Shown here: piece by piece, positions 17,076 through 25,870 of the stretch | Position numbering within the stretch: the stretch's first letter is position 1 | Layout: each line of letters opens with the position of its first letter | Origin: Clostridiales bacterium GWD2_32_19 | GTDB lineage: Bacteria; Bacillota; Clostridia; Lachnospirales; UBA12420 | Direction of reading: 5' to 3' | Length of the DNA: 64,000 nt | Assembly: GCA_001795385.1 (NCBI GenBank) | Contig: MGOU01000007.1 | Location: forward strand, 1 to 64,000 | Translations under genes and position numbers: made by a program | Notes under the pieces: model-generated | What the model saw: the letters and a program-made list of their open reading frames with translations, nothing else | The model's database searches: none | What the model was told of the DNA's origin: nothing

Positions 17076-19745
17076 ATGAGTAAGGTTTTACTTATAGATG
17101 GAAATAGTATTTTAAATAGAGCATTTTACGCGATACCGCTTTTGACTAATTCTGAGGGATTGTATACAAATGCAATATATGGGTTTATGAATATACTACT
17201 AAAACTCTTGGATGAGGACAAGCCTGAGTATATCGGGGTTGCTTTTGATTTAAAGGCTCCTACATTTAGGCATAAGCATTATTCAGAGTATAAAGGCAAT
17301 AGAAAAACTATGCCTGATGAACTGAGAGTGCAGATGCCTGTAATAAAAGAGCTTTTATGCAAAATGAATATTAGTACTTTTGAAATGGAAGGATATGAAG
17401 CGGACGATATACTTGGTACACTTGCAAAACGATACGAAAAGAACGGTATGGATGTTAGCCTTGTATCTGGGGACAGGGATATGCTTCAAGTAGCGACTGA
17501 TATGATAAAGATAAGAATACCTAAGACTATTAAAGGGAAAACAGAGACTGAGGATTATTATGCAAAGGATGTGCTAGAGAAGTATCAAGTAACACCTATA
17601 GAATTTATAGATTTAAAAGCACTTATGGGGGACAGTTCAGATAATATACCAGGGGTACCAGGAATAGGGGAAAAGACTGCTACAAAGATAATAAGCGAAT
17701 ATAAATCAATAGAAAATGCAATAGAAAAACTTGATCAGATTACTCCAAAGGGTGTAGCAGAAAAAATAAGAAACAACACAAAGTTGGCTATTATGAGTAA
17801 GTTTCTAGCAACTATTTGTTTGGATGTTCCGGTGACTAATGAAGCTTGCAAAATCTCAGATATGCTAAATGATGAGAGTATTAACATGCTAAAAAAATTA
17901 GAGTTTCGATCAGTAATTGAAAAATTATCAAAGGGAAAATTACAAGTAGTTGGGGAAATAAAAAAAGATGAGAAAACGAGTGTAGTTACAATTATTGATT
18001 CAGAGGCGGTTTTTGAAAAGCTGACTTCCAAATTGCAAAAGCAAAAGCAATTTGCATTTAAGATATTAGAAGAAAATGGTCAAATACTAGGTATTGCAGC
18101 ATGCTTTAAGAACGATGAGTGCTATTTGGTAAAACAAAACAATGGTTTTGATATACAACAAATGCTTAATATATTTAGTGGATTATTAGAAGATGATTCA
18201 GTTATAAAAATAGGACATGATATAAAAAGAGACATGAAAATCTTGAAGAGTTATGGATTTGGTAAAATAAATAATTTTGAGGACCTAATGGTTGCACATT
18301 ATCTTCTAAATCCCACAAGAGAGAAGTATGACTATAATGACATCGCAAGTGAATTTTTAAAAGAATATTTAGATTCACGTGAAGAAGTCTTTGGTAAAGG
18401 CAAGAGTAAAAAAAGTATATTTGAGGTAGATGAGTTGACTCTAAACAAATATATTAGTGACTATATGACTACTTTGATAAATGCAATTGAAGTGATAAAA
18501 CAAAAAATAGGTAATGACATACAAAAAGAACTTTTATATACGATAGAATATCCATTGGTAGAAGTGCTAGCTGATATGGAGTTTTCAGGTATAAAGATTA
18601 ATAGAGAATATTTAAGTGAATATTCAAATAAAATTAATAAAATGGTAGATACATTAGAAGAAACGATATATAATCATGCAGGTACGAAGTTTAACATAAA
18701 TTCGCCTAAACAAATGGGTGAGATTTTATTTGAGAGACTTGGATTACCCGTAGGTAAGAAGACAAAGACGGGTTATTCGACTAATGTAGATGTGCTTGAA
18801 AAACTAAAACACCAGCATGAAATTGTATGGAATATAATTGAATACAGGCATCTAAGCAAGCTGAAAACCACATACGCAGATGGATTGGTAGATTATATAG
18901 ATAAAAAGACAGATAAAATACACACAACATTTAACCAAACAGTTACTGCAACAGGAAGACTAAGTAGTACAGATCCAAATCTACAAAATATACCGATAAG
19001 ACTTGAAATTGGAAAGGAAATAAGAAAGATTTTTGTTCCGAGTTCTGAAGAGTATGTATTTATAGATGCTGACTATTCTCAAATAGAGCTTAGGTTACTT
19101 GCACATATATCAAGTGATGAGACATTAATAAATGCATACAAAAACAACCAAGATATTCACAGACTAACAGCTTCACAAGTATTAGGGATACCTTTTGATG
19201 AAGTAACAAAAGAACAAAGAAGCAGCGCAAAAGCAGTAAACTTTGGTATAGTGTACGGGATAAGTGCATTTAGTTTAAGTCAAGATATAAATGTGTCGCC
19301 AAAGGAAGCAGAAAAATATATAAAAGGCTATTTTGATAAATATCCAAGGGTTAAGGAATATTTAAAAGAAGTGGTAATAAAAGCTAAAGAAGATGGCTAT
19401 GTAGAAACTATTTTTGGTAGAAGACGTGAAATACCAGAACTTAACGCATCTAACTTTATGCAAAGGGCTTTTGGAGAAAGAGTCGCGATGAATACACCAC
19501 TCCAAGGAACAGCAGCAGATATCATAAAAATAGCAATGATAAAAGTATATGAAGAATTGAAAACAAAAAAAATGAAATCAAGATTGCTTTTGCAAGTACA
19601 TGACGAACTATTAGTAGAGGCACACAAAACAGAGATTGAAGAAGTAAAAGATATAATTAAAAGAAACATGGAAAGCGCAGCGACATTGTTAGTCCCACTT
19701 GTGGTCGATATAAACATAGGAGATAACTGGCTAGAAGCACATTGA
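17076..19745 (+). CDS. polA: DNA polymerase I
   Basis: An 889-residue family A polymerase. Residues 1-290 are the 5' nuclease (LLIDGNSILNRAFYA, FEMEGYEADDILGT, SGDRDMLQV, GDSSDNIPGVPGIGEKTA). Residues about 310-480 are the proofreading-like domain. It lacks the DxE metal motif (the strand reads FAFKILEENGQIL), so 3'-5' exonuclease activity is probably absent, as in many Firmicutes. Residues about 490-889 are the polymerase, with TGRLSSTDPNLQNIP, DADYSQIELRLLAH, the O-helix RSSAKAVNFGIVYG and QVHDELL. It removes RNA primers and fills gaps in replication and repair. CGGAGG precedes ATG 17076. A hairpin lies just after the stop. Confidence 0.97.
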   Translation: MSKVLLIDGNSILNRAFYAIPLLTNSEGLYTNAIYGFMNILLKLLDEDKPEYIGVAFDLKAPTFRHKHYSEYKGNRKTMPDELRVQMPVIKELLCKMNISTFEMEGYEADDILGTLAKRYEKNGMDVSLVSGDRDMLQVATDMIKIRIPKTIKGKTETEDYYAKDVLEKYQVTPIEFIDLKALMGDSSDNIPGVPGIGEKTATKIISEYKSIENAIEKLDQITPKGVAEKIRNNTKLAIMSKFLATICLDVPVTNEACKISDMLNDESINMLKKLEFRSVIEKLSKGKLQVVGEIKKDEKTSVVTIIDSEAVFEKLTSKLQKQKQFAFKILEENGQILGIAACFKNDECYLVKQNNGFDIQQMLNIFSGLLEDDSVIKIGHDIKRDMKILKSYGFGKINNFEDLMVAHYLLNPTREKYDYNDIASEFLKEYLDSREEVFGKGKSKKSIFEVDELTLNKYISDYMTTLINAIEVIKQKIGNDIQKELLYTIEYPLVEVLADMEFSGIKINREYLSEYSNKINKMVDTLEETIYNHAGTKFNINSPKQMGEILFERLGLPVGKKTKTGYSTNVDVLEKLKHQHEIVWNIIEYRHLSKLKTTYADGLVDYIDKKTDKIHTTFNQTVTATGRLSSTDPNLQNIPIRLEIGKEIRKIFVPSSEEYVFIDADYSQIELRLLAHISSDETLINAYKNNQDIHRLTASQVLGIPFDEVTKEQRSSAKAVNFGIVYGISAFSLSQDINVSPKEAEKYIKGYFDKYPRVKEYLKEVVIKAKEDGYVETIFGRRREIPELNASNFMQRAFGERVAMNTPLQGTAADIIKIAMIKVYEELKTKKMKSRLLLQVHDELLVEAHKTEIEEVKDIIKRNMESAATLLVPLVVDINIGDNWLEAH

Positions 19746-19785
19746 CTCACACACCTAACCCCTTATTAGAGAGGGGATAGGTGTG
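19746..19785. terminator. Hairpin between polA and lytic transglycosylase gene
   Basis: CACACACCTAACCCC pairs with GGGGATAGGTGTGTG apart from one mismatch. There is no T run, and the RBS of the next gene begins right after it. It may be a weak terminator or a dispersed palindromic repeat. Confidence 0.55.
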
Positions 19786-19803
19786 TGTAGGAGGTACACA
19801 GAT

Positions 19804-20343
19804 ATGAAAAAGATTAAAAAATTATTCAAATTCGTAATAATTTTATTCATACTGATAAGTATATGTATAAATATACTATACTTTTTGTACCCTAATAAGT
19901 ATAAAGATCAAGTTTTGAAATATGCTAAGGAATATGAAGTTCAACCAAGCTTAATATATGCTATTATAAAAACAGAAAGCAACTTCAATAACGAAGCAAG
20001 ATCTCATAAAGATGCCTTGGGTCTTATGCAAATTAAAGATACTACAGGAGAGTGGCTTGCTAAAAGATTGTTTATTAGAGATTACACTATAGAAAAGCTA
20101 TATGATCCAGATACAAATATAAAGATAGGTACATGGTATATAAAAAGTCTAATGACGAAATATAATGATGTAGACACAGCAGTAGCATCTTATAATGCTG
20201 GAAGCGGGAATATGGATAAATGGTTACAAGATGGGGAGTACAGCGAAGATGGTCTTACAATAAAAAATATTCCATTCCCGGAAACAGAGAAATATGTAAA
20301 AAAAGTTAAAATAAATAAAATAATATATCAAATTTTATATTGA
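19804..20343 (+). CDS. SLT-family lytic transglycosylase
   Basis: A 179-residue exported murein hydrolase. An N-terminal basic stretch and one hydrophobic segment (FVIILFILISICINILYFL) form a signal anchor. The soluble-lytic-transglycosylase domain follows, with QPSLIYAIIKTESNFN (the catalytic Glu is in KTES), ALGLMQIKDTTGEW, YDPDTNIKIGTWYI and VASYNAGSGNMDKWL. These are the family 1 blocks E-S, GLMQ and AYNAG. It would cleave the glycan strand between MurNAc and GlcNAc with formation of a 1,6-anhydro end. AGGAGGT (about 19789-19795) selects ATG 19804; a GTG at 19783 lies in the hairpin. Confidence 0.9.
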   Translation: MKKIKKLFKFVIILFILISICINILYFLYPNKYKDQVLKYAKEYEVQPSLIYAIIKTESNFNNEARSHKDALGLMQIKDTTGEWLAKRLFIRDYTIEKLYDPDTNIKIGTWYIKSLMTKYNDVDTAVASYNAGSGNMDKWLQDGEYSEDGLTIKNIPFPETEKYVKKVKINKIIYQILY

Positions 20344-20463
20344 CAACTATGTAATAAAATAGTAAAATTTGAAATAAACATGAAATCATTTTGTAATTAT
20401 AAATAAAAATATAGAAAATATGGATAATCTGTAGGAAATTTAAATAAACAGGAGGAAAAGATA

Positions 20464-22038
20464 TTGAAATATAATTTTAAAAAGTTATTCAAATATATAT
20501 TGTTATTAATAATATTTTCGTTAGTCTTTGTAGGTTGTAATAATGATGGTAAAACAAATAAACAAGATAAAGAAAAGAGCACAAGCAAAACGAATGTATC
20601 TAAAATAGGTGGAGAGCTTATTATAGGGACTAAAGCACCGGAAACATTCAACCCATTGCTTAATATAGATGAAGATACAGATCAAGTATTGAAGTTAATA
20701 TATGATACATTGGTAAATATTGACGAAAATATAAAGCCAGTTCCTAATATAGCAGAAAGTTGGAAAGTAAATGATATAGGGACTGCAGTAAATATAAAGC
20801 TTAGAAATGATGTAATTTGGCATGACGGACAGAAATTAACGGCCGAAGATGTCATATATTCCATGGATACAATTAGAAATGCAACAGCGTCATTGTATAA
20901 AAAGAATTTGAGAAATGTTATGTCATATGCAGTGATTGATGAATATAATTTGAAAATAGTTTATAATAAACCAGCGGCAGATATACCATACACATTATGT
21001 TTTCCGATAATTCCAAAGCATTATTATGACACGAAAGAAGTAGTGATTAATCCTTTGGGAAGTGGTAGATATAAATTTACAAGTTATGAAGCACAAAAGC
21101 AAATAATCCTTGAGTTAAACGAGAAATATATTAATAATGCTGGATATATAAAGAAAATTACGGCAAAGATCATGAAAGATAAAACAGTAGAAGAAGAGGC
21201 TTTTAAACAAAATCAAATAGACTTTATATATACCGATAAATTAAATATGCAAAAATATGCAAGTGATAAAAAATCTAGACAGTTTACATCTCTGACAATG
21301 TATTACGATTTTGTGGGATTTAACTTTAATAACCAGTATTTAAAAGATAAAAAAATGAGACAAGCAGTAGCATATAGCATAAATAAAAATGAATATTTAG
21401 ATAAGTATTATCTAGGATTTGCAGATATAGCAGATACACCTGTACATCCAAAATCATGGTTATATTTAAAGGATGTTGTAAAATATAATTATGATAAGGG
21501 ACGTGCTGAAAAATTAGTAACTGAAGTATTAAAAGATAAAAAAGATAAAGTTAAATTAAGACTACTAGTCAATGAAGAAAATTACCAAAGAATGAATATA
21601 GCAAACAGCTTAAAGTCAGAGCTTGACAGTATAGGATTTGATGTGGTAGTAGAAAAGTACAAAATAGATGAATATATGCAAAAGGTAGATGCCGGAAATT
21701 TTGATATTTTGCTAGGTGGGTGGAAATTTTCAAAGTTTCAAGATTTTACATTCATGTTTAACTCAGAAGAAGCTGATGTAGGTAAAAATTATGGTGGCTA
21801 CAAGGATGCTCAGACAGATTTGCTTTTAGAAAAAACATTTCTATCATTTCAAGAGGAAGATATGAGAGTAGCATATAAAGAATTACAAAAACATATACAT
21901 GATGAACTTCCATATGTAAGTATAGCATTTAGGAAAAATATTATTTATACAAATCCAAAACTAAAAGGCGAACTAAAGCCGCTAGAGTGGAATATCTTTA
22001 ACAACATAGAAGAATGTAGTATTGATGTTATAAAGTGA
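20464..22038 (+). CDS. Peptide/nickel ABC transporter substrate-binding lipoprotein
   Basis: A 524-residue extracytoplasmic solute-binding protein of the SBP_bac_5 (OppA/DppA) class. It starts at TTG 20464, seven bases after AGGAGGA, and has a signal ending in the lipobox LVFVGC. Family landmarks are GGELIIGTKAPETFNP, LVNIDENIKPVPNIAESW, the typical LRNDVIWHDGQKLTAEDV and MRQAVAYSINKNEY. It would capture oligopeptides (or another small ligand) outside the membrane and hand them to an ABC permease. No permease or ATPase gene is next to it, so it is an orphan subunit here. The neighbour downstream is glgA, 31 bp away. Confidence 0.9.
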   Translation: MKYNFKKLFKYILLLIIFSLVFVGCNNDGKTNKQDKEKSTSKTNVSKIGGELIIGTKAPETFNPLLNIDEDTDQVLKLIYDTLVNIDENIKPVPNIAESWKVNDIGTAVNIKLRNDVIWHDGQKLTAEDVIYSMDTIRNATASLYKKNLRNVMSYAVIDEYNLKIVYNKPAADIPYTLCFPIIPKHYYDTKEVVINPLGSGRYKFTSYEAQKQIILELNEKYINNAGYIKKITAKIMKDKTVEEEAFKQNQIDFIYTDKLNMQKYASDKKSRQFTSLTMYYDFVGFNFNNQYLKDKKMRQAVAYSINKNEYLDKYYLGFADIADTPVHPKSWLYLKDVVKYNYDKGRAEKLVTEVLKDKKDKVKLRLLVNEENYQRMNIANSLKSELDSIGFDVVVEKYKIDEYMQKVDAGNFDILLGGWKFSKFQDFTFMFNSEEADVGKNYGGYKDAQTDLLLEKTFLSFQEEDMRVAYKELQKHIHDELPYVSIAFRKNIIYTNPKLKGELKPLEWNIFNNIEECSIDVIK

Positions 22039-22069
22039 TGAAAAACAAAAACCGGGGGGTTGGAGAAAA

Positions 22070-23536
22070 ATGAATAAGAAATTAAAAATTTTGTATGTAT
22101 CTTCAGAGATGGATCCTTTTGTAAAAACAGGTGGACTAGCTGATGTGGCAGGAGCATTGCCAAAAACAATAGCACATGAAAATTGTGATATAAGAGTAGT
22201 TATTCCAAAATATAGCGCTATAGATGAAAAATATAAAAAAGATATGAAACATGTGGTTGATCATTCTGTGCATCTAGATTGGAGAACTCAAGAGTCAAGT
22301 GTATTTGAGTATGACTATAAAGAACAAGAACAAGATAAAGAATTAAAATGCTACTTTATTGGTAATGATTATTATTTTGATAGATGGAATGTTTATGGTG
22401 AATATGATGATGCTGAAAGATTTGGTTTCTTTGCGAGAGCAGTACTTGAAATGCTACCCAAAATAGGTTTTCAACCAGACATAATTCACTGTAATGACTG
22501 GCAAACAGGTATTATATGTTTATTATTAAATGATCAATACAAATTCGATGAGTTTTACACGAACATGAAAACGGTTTTCTCAATACACAACATGAGATAT
22601 CAAGGAAACTTTCCAGCAGAAGTCTTAAATATAATAGGACTTAATCATGGATATAATAATCCCGATTCAATTGAATTCTACGGCGGAATAAGCTATATGA
22701 AGGCAGGACTGAAATACGCTGACATAATAACAACTGTAAGCGGAACATATGCAAAAGAAATTCAAATGGTGGAATATGGATATGGAATGGATGGGCTTAT
22801 TAGAAAAAGAAATGATGCGTTATACGGAATAATAAACGGAGTAGATTATAAAAAATTTAATCCAGAAGTGGATAAAAACATATATGAAAATTATAATAAA
22901 GATAGCTTGAATATTAAAAAACATAATAAAGAAAGATTGCAAGAGGAACTGGGGTTACCAAAAAGAGATGTACCGATGATAGGATTTGCGTCAAGGCTTA
23001 CAGAGCAAAAAGGAATGAGACTTATTGATGAAGCAATGGAAGATTTAATGAGCTTAGATATACAATTGGTTCTTGTGGGTACAGGTGAATGGCATTTTGA
23101 AGAAATGTTTAGATATATGCAATCAAGATGGCCAGAAAAAGTAAGTGCAAATATTAAATTTGATGAACCTCTAGCACAAAAGATACAGGCAGCAAGTGAC
23201 ATGTATTTAGTACCATCATTATTTGAACCATGCGGACTAACACAACTATATGCATACAAGTATGGGTCGGTTCCTATTGTTAGAAAAACGGGCGGTCTTG
23301 CAGATACTGTATGGCATTACAATCTACATGAAAAATCAGGAACAGGATTTACATTCGATAACTATAATTCATGGGAAATGATGAATACAATAAAATATGC
23401 AGTAGATGTATATAATAATTATCAGGGTGATTGGATAGAACTAGTAAGAAAAAACATGGACATGGATTTTTCATGGACAAGCTCAGCAAAGAAATATATA
23501 GCATTATATAAAAAAATAAGTCAGGATAATAAGTAG
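22070..23536 (+). CDS. glgA: Glycogen synthase (GT5)
   Basis: A 488-residue ADP-glucose-type glycogen synthase. The N-terminal KTGGLADVAGALP is the donor-binding KxGGL motif. HCNDWQTG, FSIHNMRYQGNF and NGVDYKKFNP follow, and the second Rossmann half carries ASRLTEQKGMRLI, LVPSLFEPCGLTQL and the KTGGLADTV motif. This is the complete GT5 pattern at normal length. The enzyme extends alpha-1,4-glucan from ADP-glucose; many sporulating clostridia store such granulose before sporulation. No glgC, glgB or glgP lies in the window, so the gene is outside a glg operon. GGGGGGTTGGAG precedes ATG 22070, and a clear terminator follows. Confidence 0.95.
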   Translation: MNKKLKILYVSSEMDPFVKTGGLADVAGALPKTIAHENCDIRVVIPKYSAIDEKYKKDMKHVVDHSVHLDWRTQESSVFEYDYKEQEQDKELKCYFIGNDYYFDRWNVYGEYDDAERFGFFARAVLEMLPKIGFQPDIIHCNDWQTGIICLLLNDQYKFDEFYTNMKTVFSIHNMRYQGNFPAEVLNIIGLNHGYNNPDSIEFYGGISYMKAGLKYADIITTVSGTYAKEIQMVEYGYGMDGLIRKRNDALYGIINGVDYKKFNPEVDKNIYENYNKDSLNIKKHNKERLQEELGLPKRDVPMIGFASRLTEQKGMRLIDEAMEDLMSLDIQLVLVGTGEWHFEEMFRYMQSRWPEKVSANIKFDEPLAQKIQAASDMYLVPSLFEPCGLTQLYAYKYGSVPIVRKTGGLADTVWHYNLHEKSGTGFTFDNYNSWEMMNTIKYAVDVYNNYQGDWIELVRKNMDMDFSWTSSAKKYIALYKKISQDNK

Positions 23537-23550
23537 AATAACACAAAACA

Positions 23551-23582
23551 AAAAAATTCAAGCAAAAGGCTTGAATTTTTTG
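23551..23582 (+). terminator. Terminator after glgA
   Basis: AAAAAATTCAAGC pairs with GCTTGAATTTTTT around a short A-rich loop, ending in T residues. Confidence 0.9.
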
Positions 23583-23791
23583 TTTTATTTAGTTATAATA
23601 ATGGAAATAGATAGCATATTTTATTATTTAATAGTTAAAATAATAGAAGATTTATCCCACAGTTAGTCATCTTGAGGAGATGGAAATTAGAGTAGAAAGT
23701 TTAATGAAAATGGATGAAAAGTCTTAAAATATAAGGAACTCTGAATTCGGAAATCAGTTAGAGTTAAAGAAGTTAAGGAGAGGGTGGATTT

Positions 23792-25804
23792 ATGAATGAA
23801 CAAGATAATAATCTAATATTTGGTCTGGATATAGGTACTAGGACTGTTGTAGGAGTTGTAGGATATAAAAGAGAGAAAAATTTTGAAGTTATAGCTATGG
23901 ATATTGAGGAACATGATTCAAGAGCCATGGTAGATGGACAAATACATGATATATCGGAAGTTGCGAAAGCGGTAAGGCGTGTAAAAGAAAGGCTAGAGGC
24001 CAAAATAGGATGTGAATTGAAAGAAGTAGCAATTGCTGCTGCTGGACGAAGTCTTAAAACATACTCTGTAAAAGCAGAAAACGAAATAGATACGATAAAA
24101 ATTACTAACAAACATATAAGAATGCTTGAAATTGACGGAGTTACGCTTGCTGAGGAAAAACTAAAACAGGAATTAAATGATAATGATTTAGAATATTTTT
24201 GTGTTGCGCATACAGTTGTAAATTATTATTTAGATGGATATGTTATTACTAATTTAGAAGGTCATAGAGGTAAATTAATATCAGCAGTGGTCTTGGCAAC
24301 ATTCTTACCAAAGTCGGTTGTTGACAGTCTTTATGCAGTTGTAAATAGAGTAGGATTAAATGTAACAACGCTAACACTTGAACCAATTGCAGCTATAAAT
24401 GTGGTTATACCTGAAAAATTAAGATTACTTAATTTATGCTTGCTCGATGTAGGAGCTGGCACATCGGATATAGCAATAACAAGGGATGGAAGTATAACTG
24501 CATATGGGATGATACCGATTGCAGGAGACGAAATCACTGAACAGCTAATTCATCATTATCTTGTGGATTTTTCGACAGCAGAAAAAATGAAAATAGATTG
24601 CTCGAAAGAAGAAAATATAACCTTTGCAGATATTTTTGCAACAATAATAACAGTCCCAAAAGGAGAAATACTAAAACTTTTGGAACCGACTATACAAGAA
24701 TTAGCAGATAAGGTAGCAAACAAAATTGTTGAGTTAAACGCAGGTAAAGCTCCTAACGCAGTGTTTTGTGTTGGAGGAGGGGGACAAGTACCAGGATTTA
24801 CAAAAAAGCTAGCCAAGTTCCTCGCTTTGCAAGATGATAGGGTTGTTTTAAAAAGTAGCAAGTCAATAGACAATATAGAATATAAATCTGACTATTTAGA
24901 AGGCACAAACATAGTAACTCCAATTGGTATATGTGTAACTTCAGTGCAGCAAAAAGGGTATAATTTTATAGAAGTCAAGTTAAATGGAGAGACAGTAAGA
25001 CTATTAAATTCTAGAAAATTAAAAATACTTGATGCAGGGATTGTAAAAGAATTTAATCACGAAAATCTTATAGGCAGGAAAGGCAAGGATTTAAAATTTA
25101 TTTTAAATGGTAAACCAAAGAAGATTACAGGAGAAATGGGAGAGCAAGCTGAGATATTATTAAATGGCAAAGTAGCGGATCTTGAAACTTTTATAAAAGA
25201 AGGGGACAATATAAAGATAAAGCCAGCCAAAAATGGTATTGATGCAAAGGTTGTTATTTCTGATTTGATAGACTCAGATGATATATGCTATATAATGTTT
25301 AACGATCATGATGTAAAGGTAAGGTCGAATGTTAAAATAAACAAAATGACAGTTGACGCAAGTATGCGGGTTGAAGAAGATGATGAAGTAGTTATAACGA
25401 AAATTAAAACAGTAGAAGATTTATGTAAACAGCAAGGGATACAGTATGAAAGCAAAAGCATATATATGAATAACAAGAAGATAGATATTCATCACCATAT
25501 TAAAGAAGGAGATTGTATATACATAGAGGACCAGACTATAGAAAATGTTAAAAACCAAAATATTATTGAAAAAGGTTTTACAAAATCTAATAATAATGCT
25601 ATAATTATTCTTAATAATGAATTAATTGAATTAAATTTAAATAAAACGCCATACATGTTTGTCGATTTATTTAATTATATTGACATTGACACAGCAAATA
25701 AAAAAGGTAAATTAGAAATGAAACTTAATAAAGAAAATGTTTTATTAACAGATATTATAAAAGATGGTGACATAGCTGATATAAAATGGGTTGAAGATAA
25801 TTGA
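23792..25804 (+). CDS. FtsA-like actin-fold protein with long C-terminal extension
   Basis: A 670-residue protein. Residues 1-370 follow the FtsA plan: phosphate loop FGLDIGTRTVVGVVGY, an SHS2-like 1C segment at about 85-190, LLDVGAGTSDIAIT (phosphate 2) and AVFCVGGGGQVPGFTKKLA (adenosine motif). About 300 further residues are not part of standard FtsA (about 420 residues). They contain several short beta-rich units with an LNGE/LNGK-type start, for example VKLNGETVRLLNSRKL, FILNGKPKKITGEMG and ILLNGKVADLETFI. No C-terminal amphipathic membrane helix of the FtsA type is evident. Such long FtsA-domain proteins occur in Clostridia next to, or instead of, true FtsA. A structural or morphogenetic role is likely, but the partner is unknown. 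ATG 23792 follows AAGGAGAGGG. Confidence 0.8.
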   Translation: MNEQDNNLIFGLDIGTRTVVGVVGYKREKNFEVIAMDIEEHDSRAMVDGQIHDISEVAKAVRRVKERLEAKIGCELKEVAIAAAGRSLKTYSVKAENEIDTIKITNKHIRMLEIDGVTLAEEKLKQELNDNDLEYFCVAHTVVNYYLDGYVITNLEGHRGKLISAVVLATFLPKSVVDSLYAVVNRVGLNVTTLTLEPIAAINVVIPEKLRLLNLCLLDVGAGTSDIAITRDGSITAYGMIPIAGDEITEQLIHHYLVDFSTAEKMKIDCSKEENITFADIFATIITVPKGEILKLLEPTIQELADKVANKIVELNAGKAPNAVFCVGGGGQVPGFTKKLAKFLALQDDRVVLKSSKSIDNIEYKSDYLEGTNIVTPIGICVTSVQQKGYNFIEVKLNGETVRLLNSRKLKILDAGIVKEFNHENLIGRKGKDLKFILNGKPKKITGEMGEQAEILLNGKVADLETFIKEGDNIKIKPAKNGIDAKVVISDLIDSDDICYIMFNDHDVKVRSNVKINKMTVDASMRVEEDDEVVITKIKTVEDLCKQQGIQYESKSIYMNNKKIDIHHHIKEGDCIYIEDQTIENVKNQNIIEKGFTKSNNNAIIILNNELIELNLNKTPYMFVDLFNYIDIDTANKKGKLEMKLNKENVLLTDIIKDGDIADIKWVEDN

Positions 25805-25870
25805 AAATGAAATAGCAAACAGTAATTCTTTAATTTTTAATTATTAATAGTGCTTTCTAGGGGGGATAAT

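Noticed and set aside
23650-23665. TTATCCCACA, a DnaA-box-like word upstream of the FtsA-like gene
   Set aside because: It has an extra base against TTATCCACA and stands alone; no cluster of boxes and no origin genes are near.
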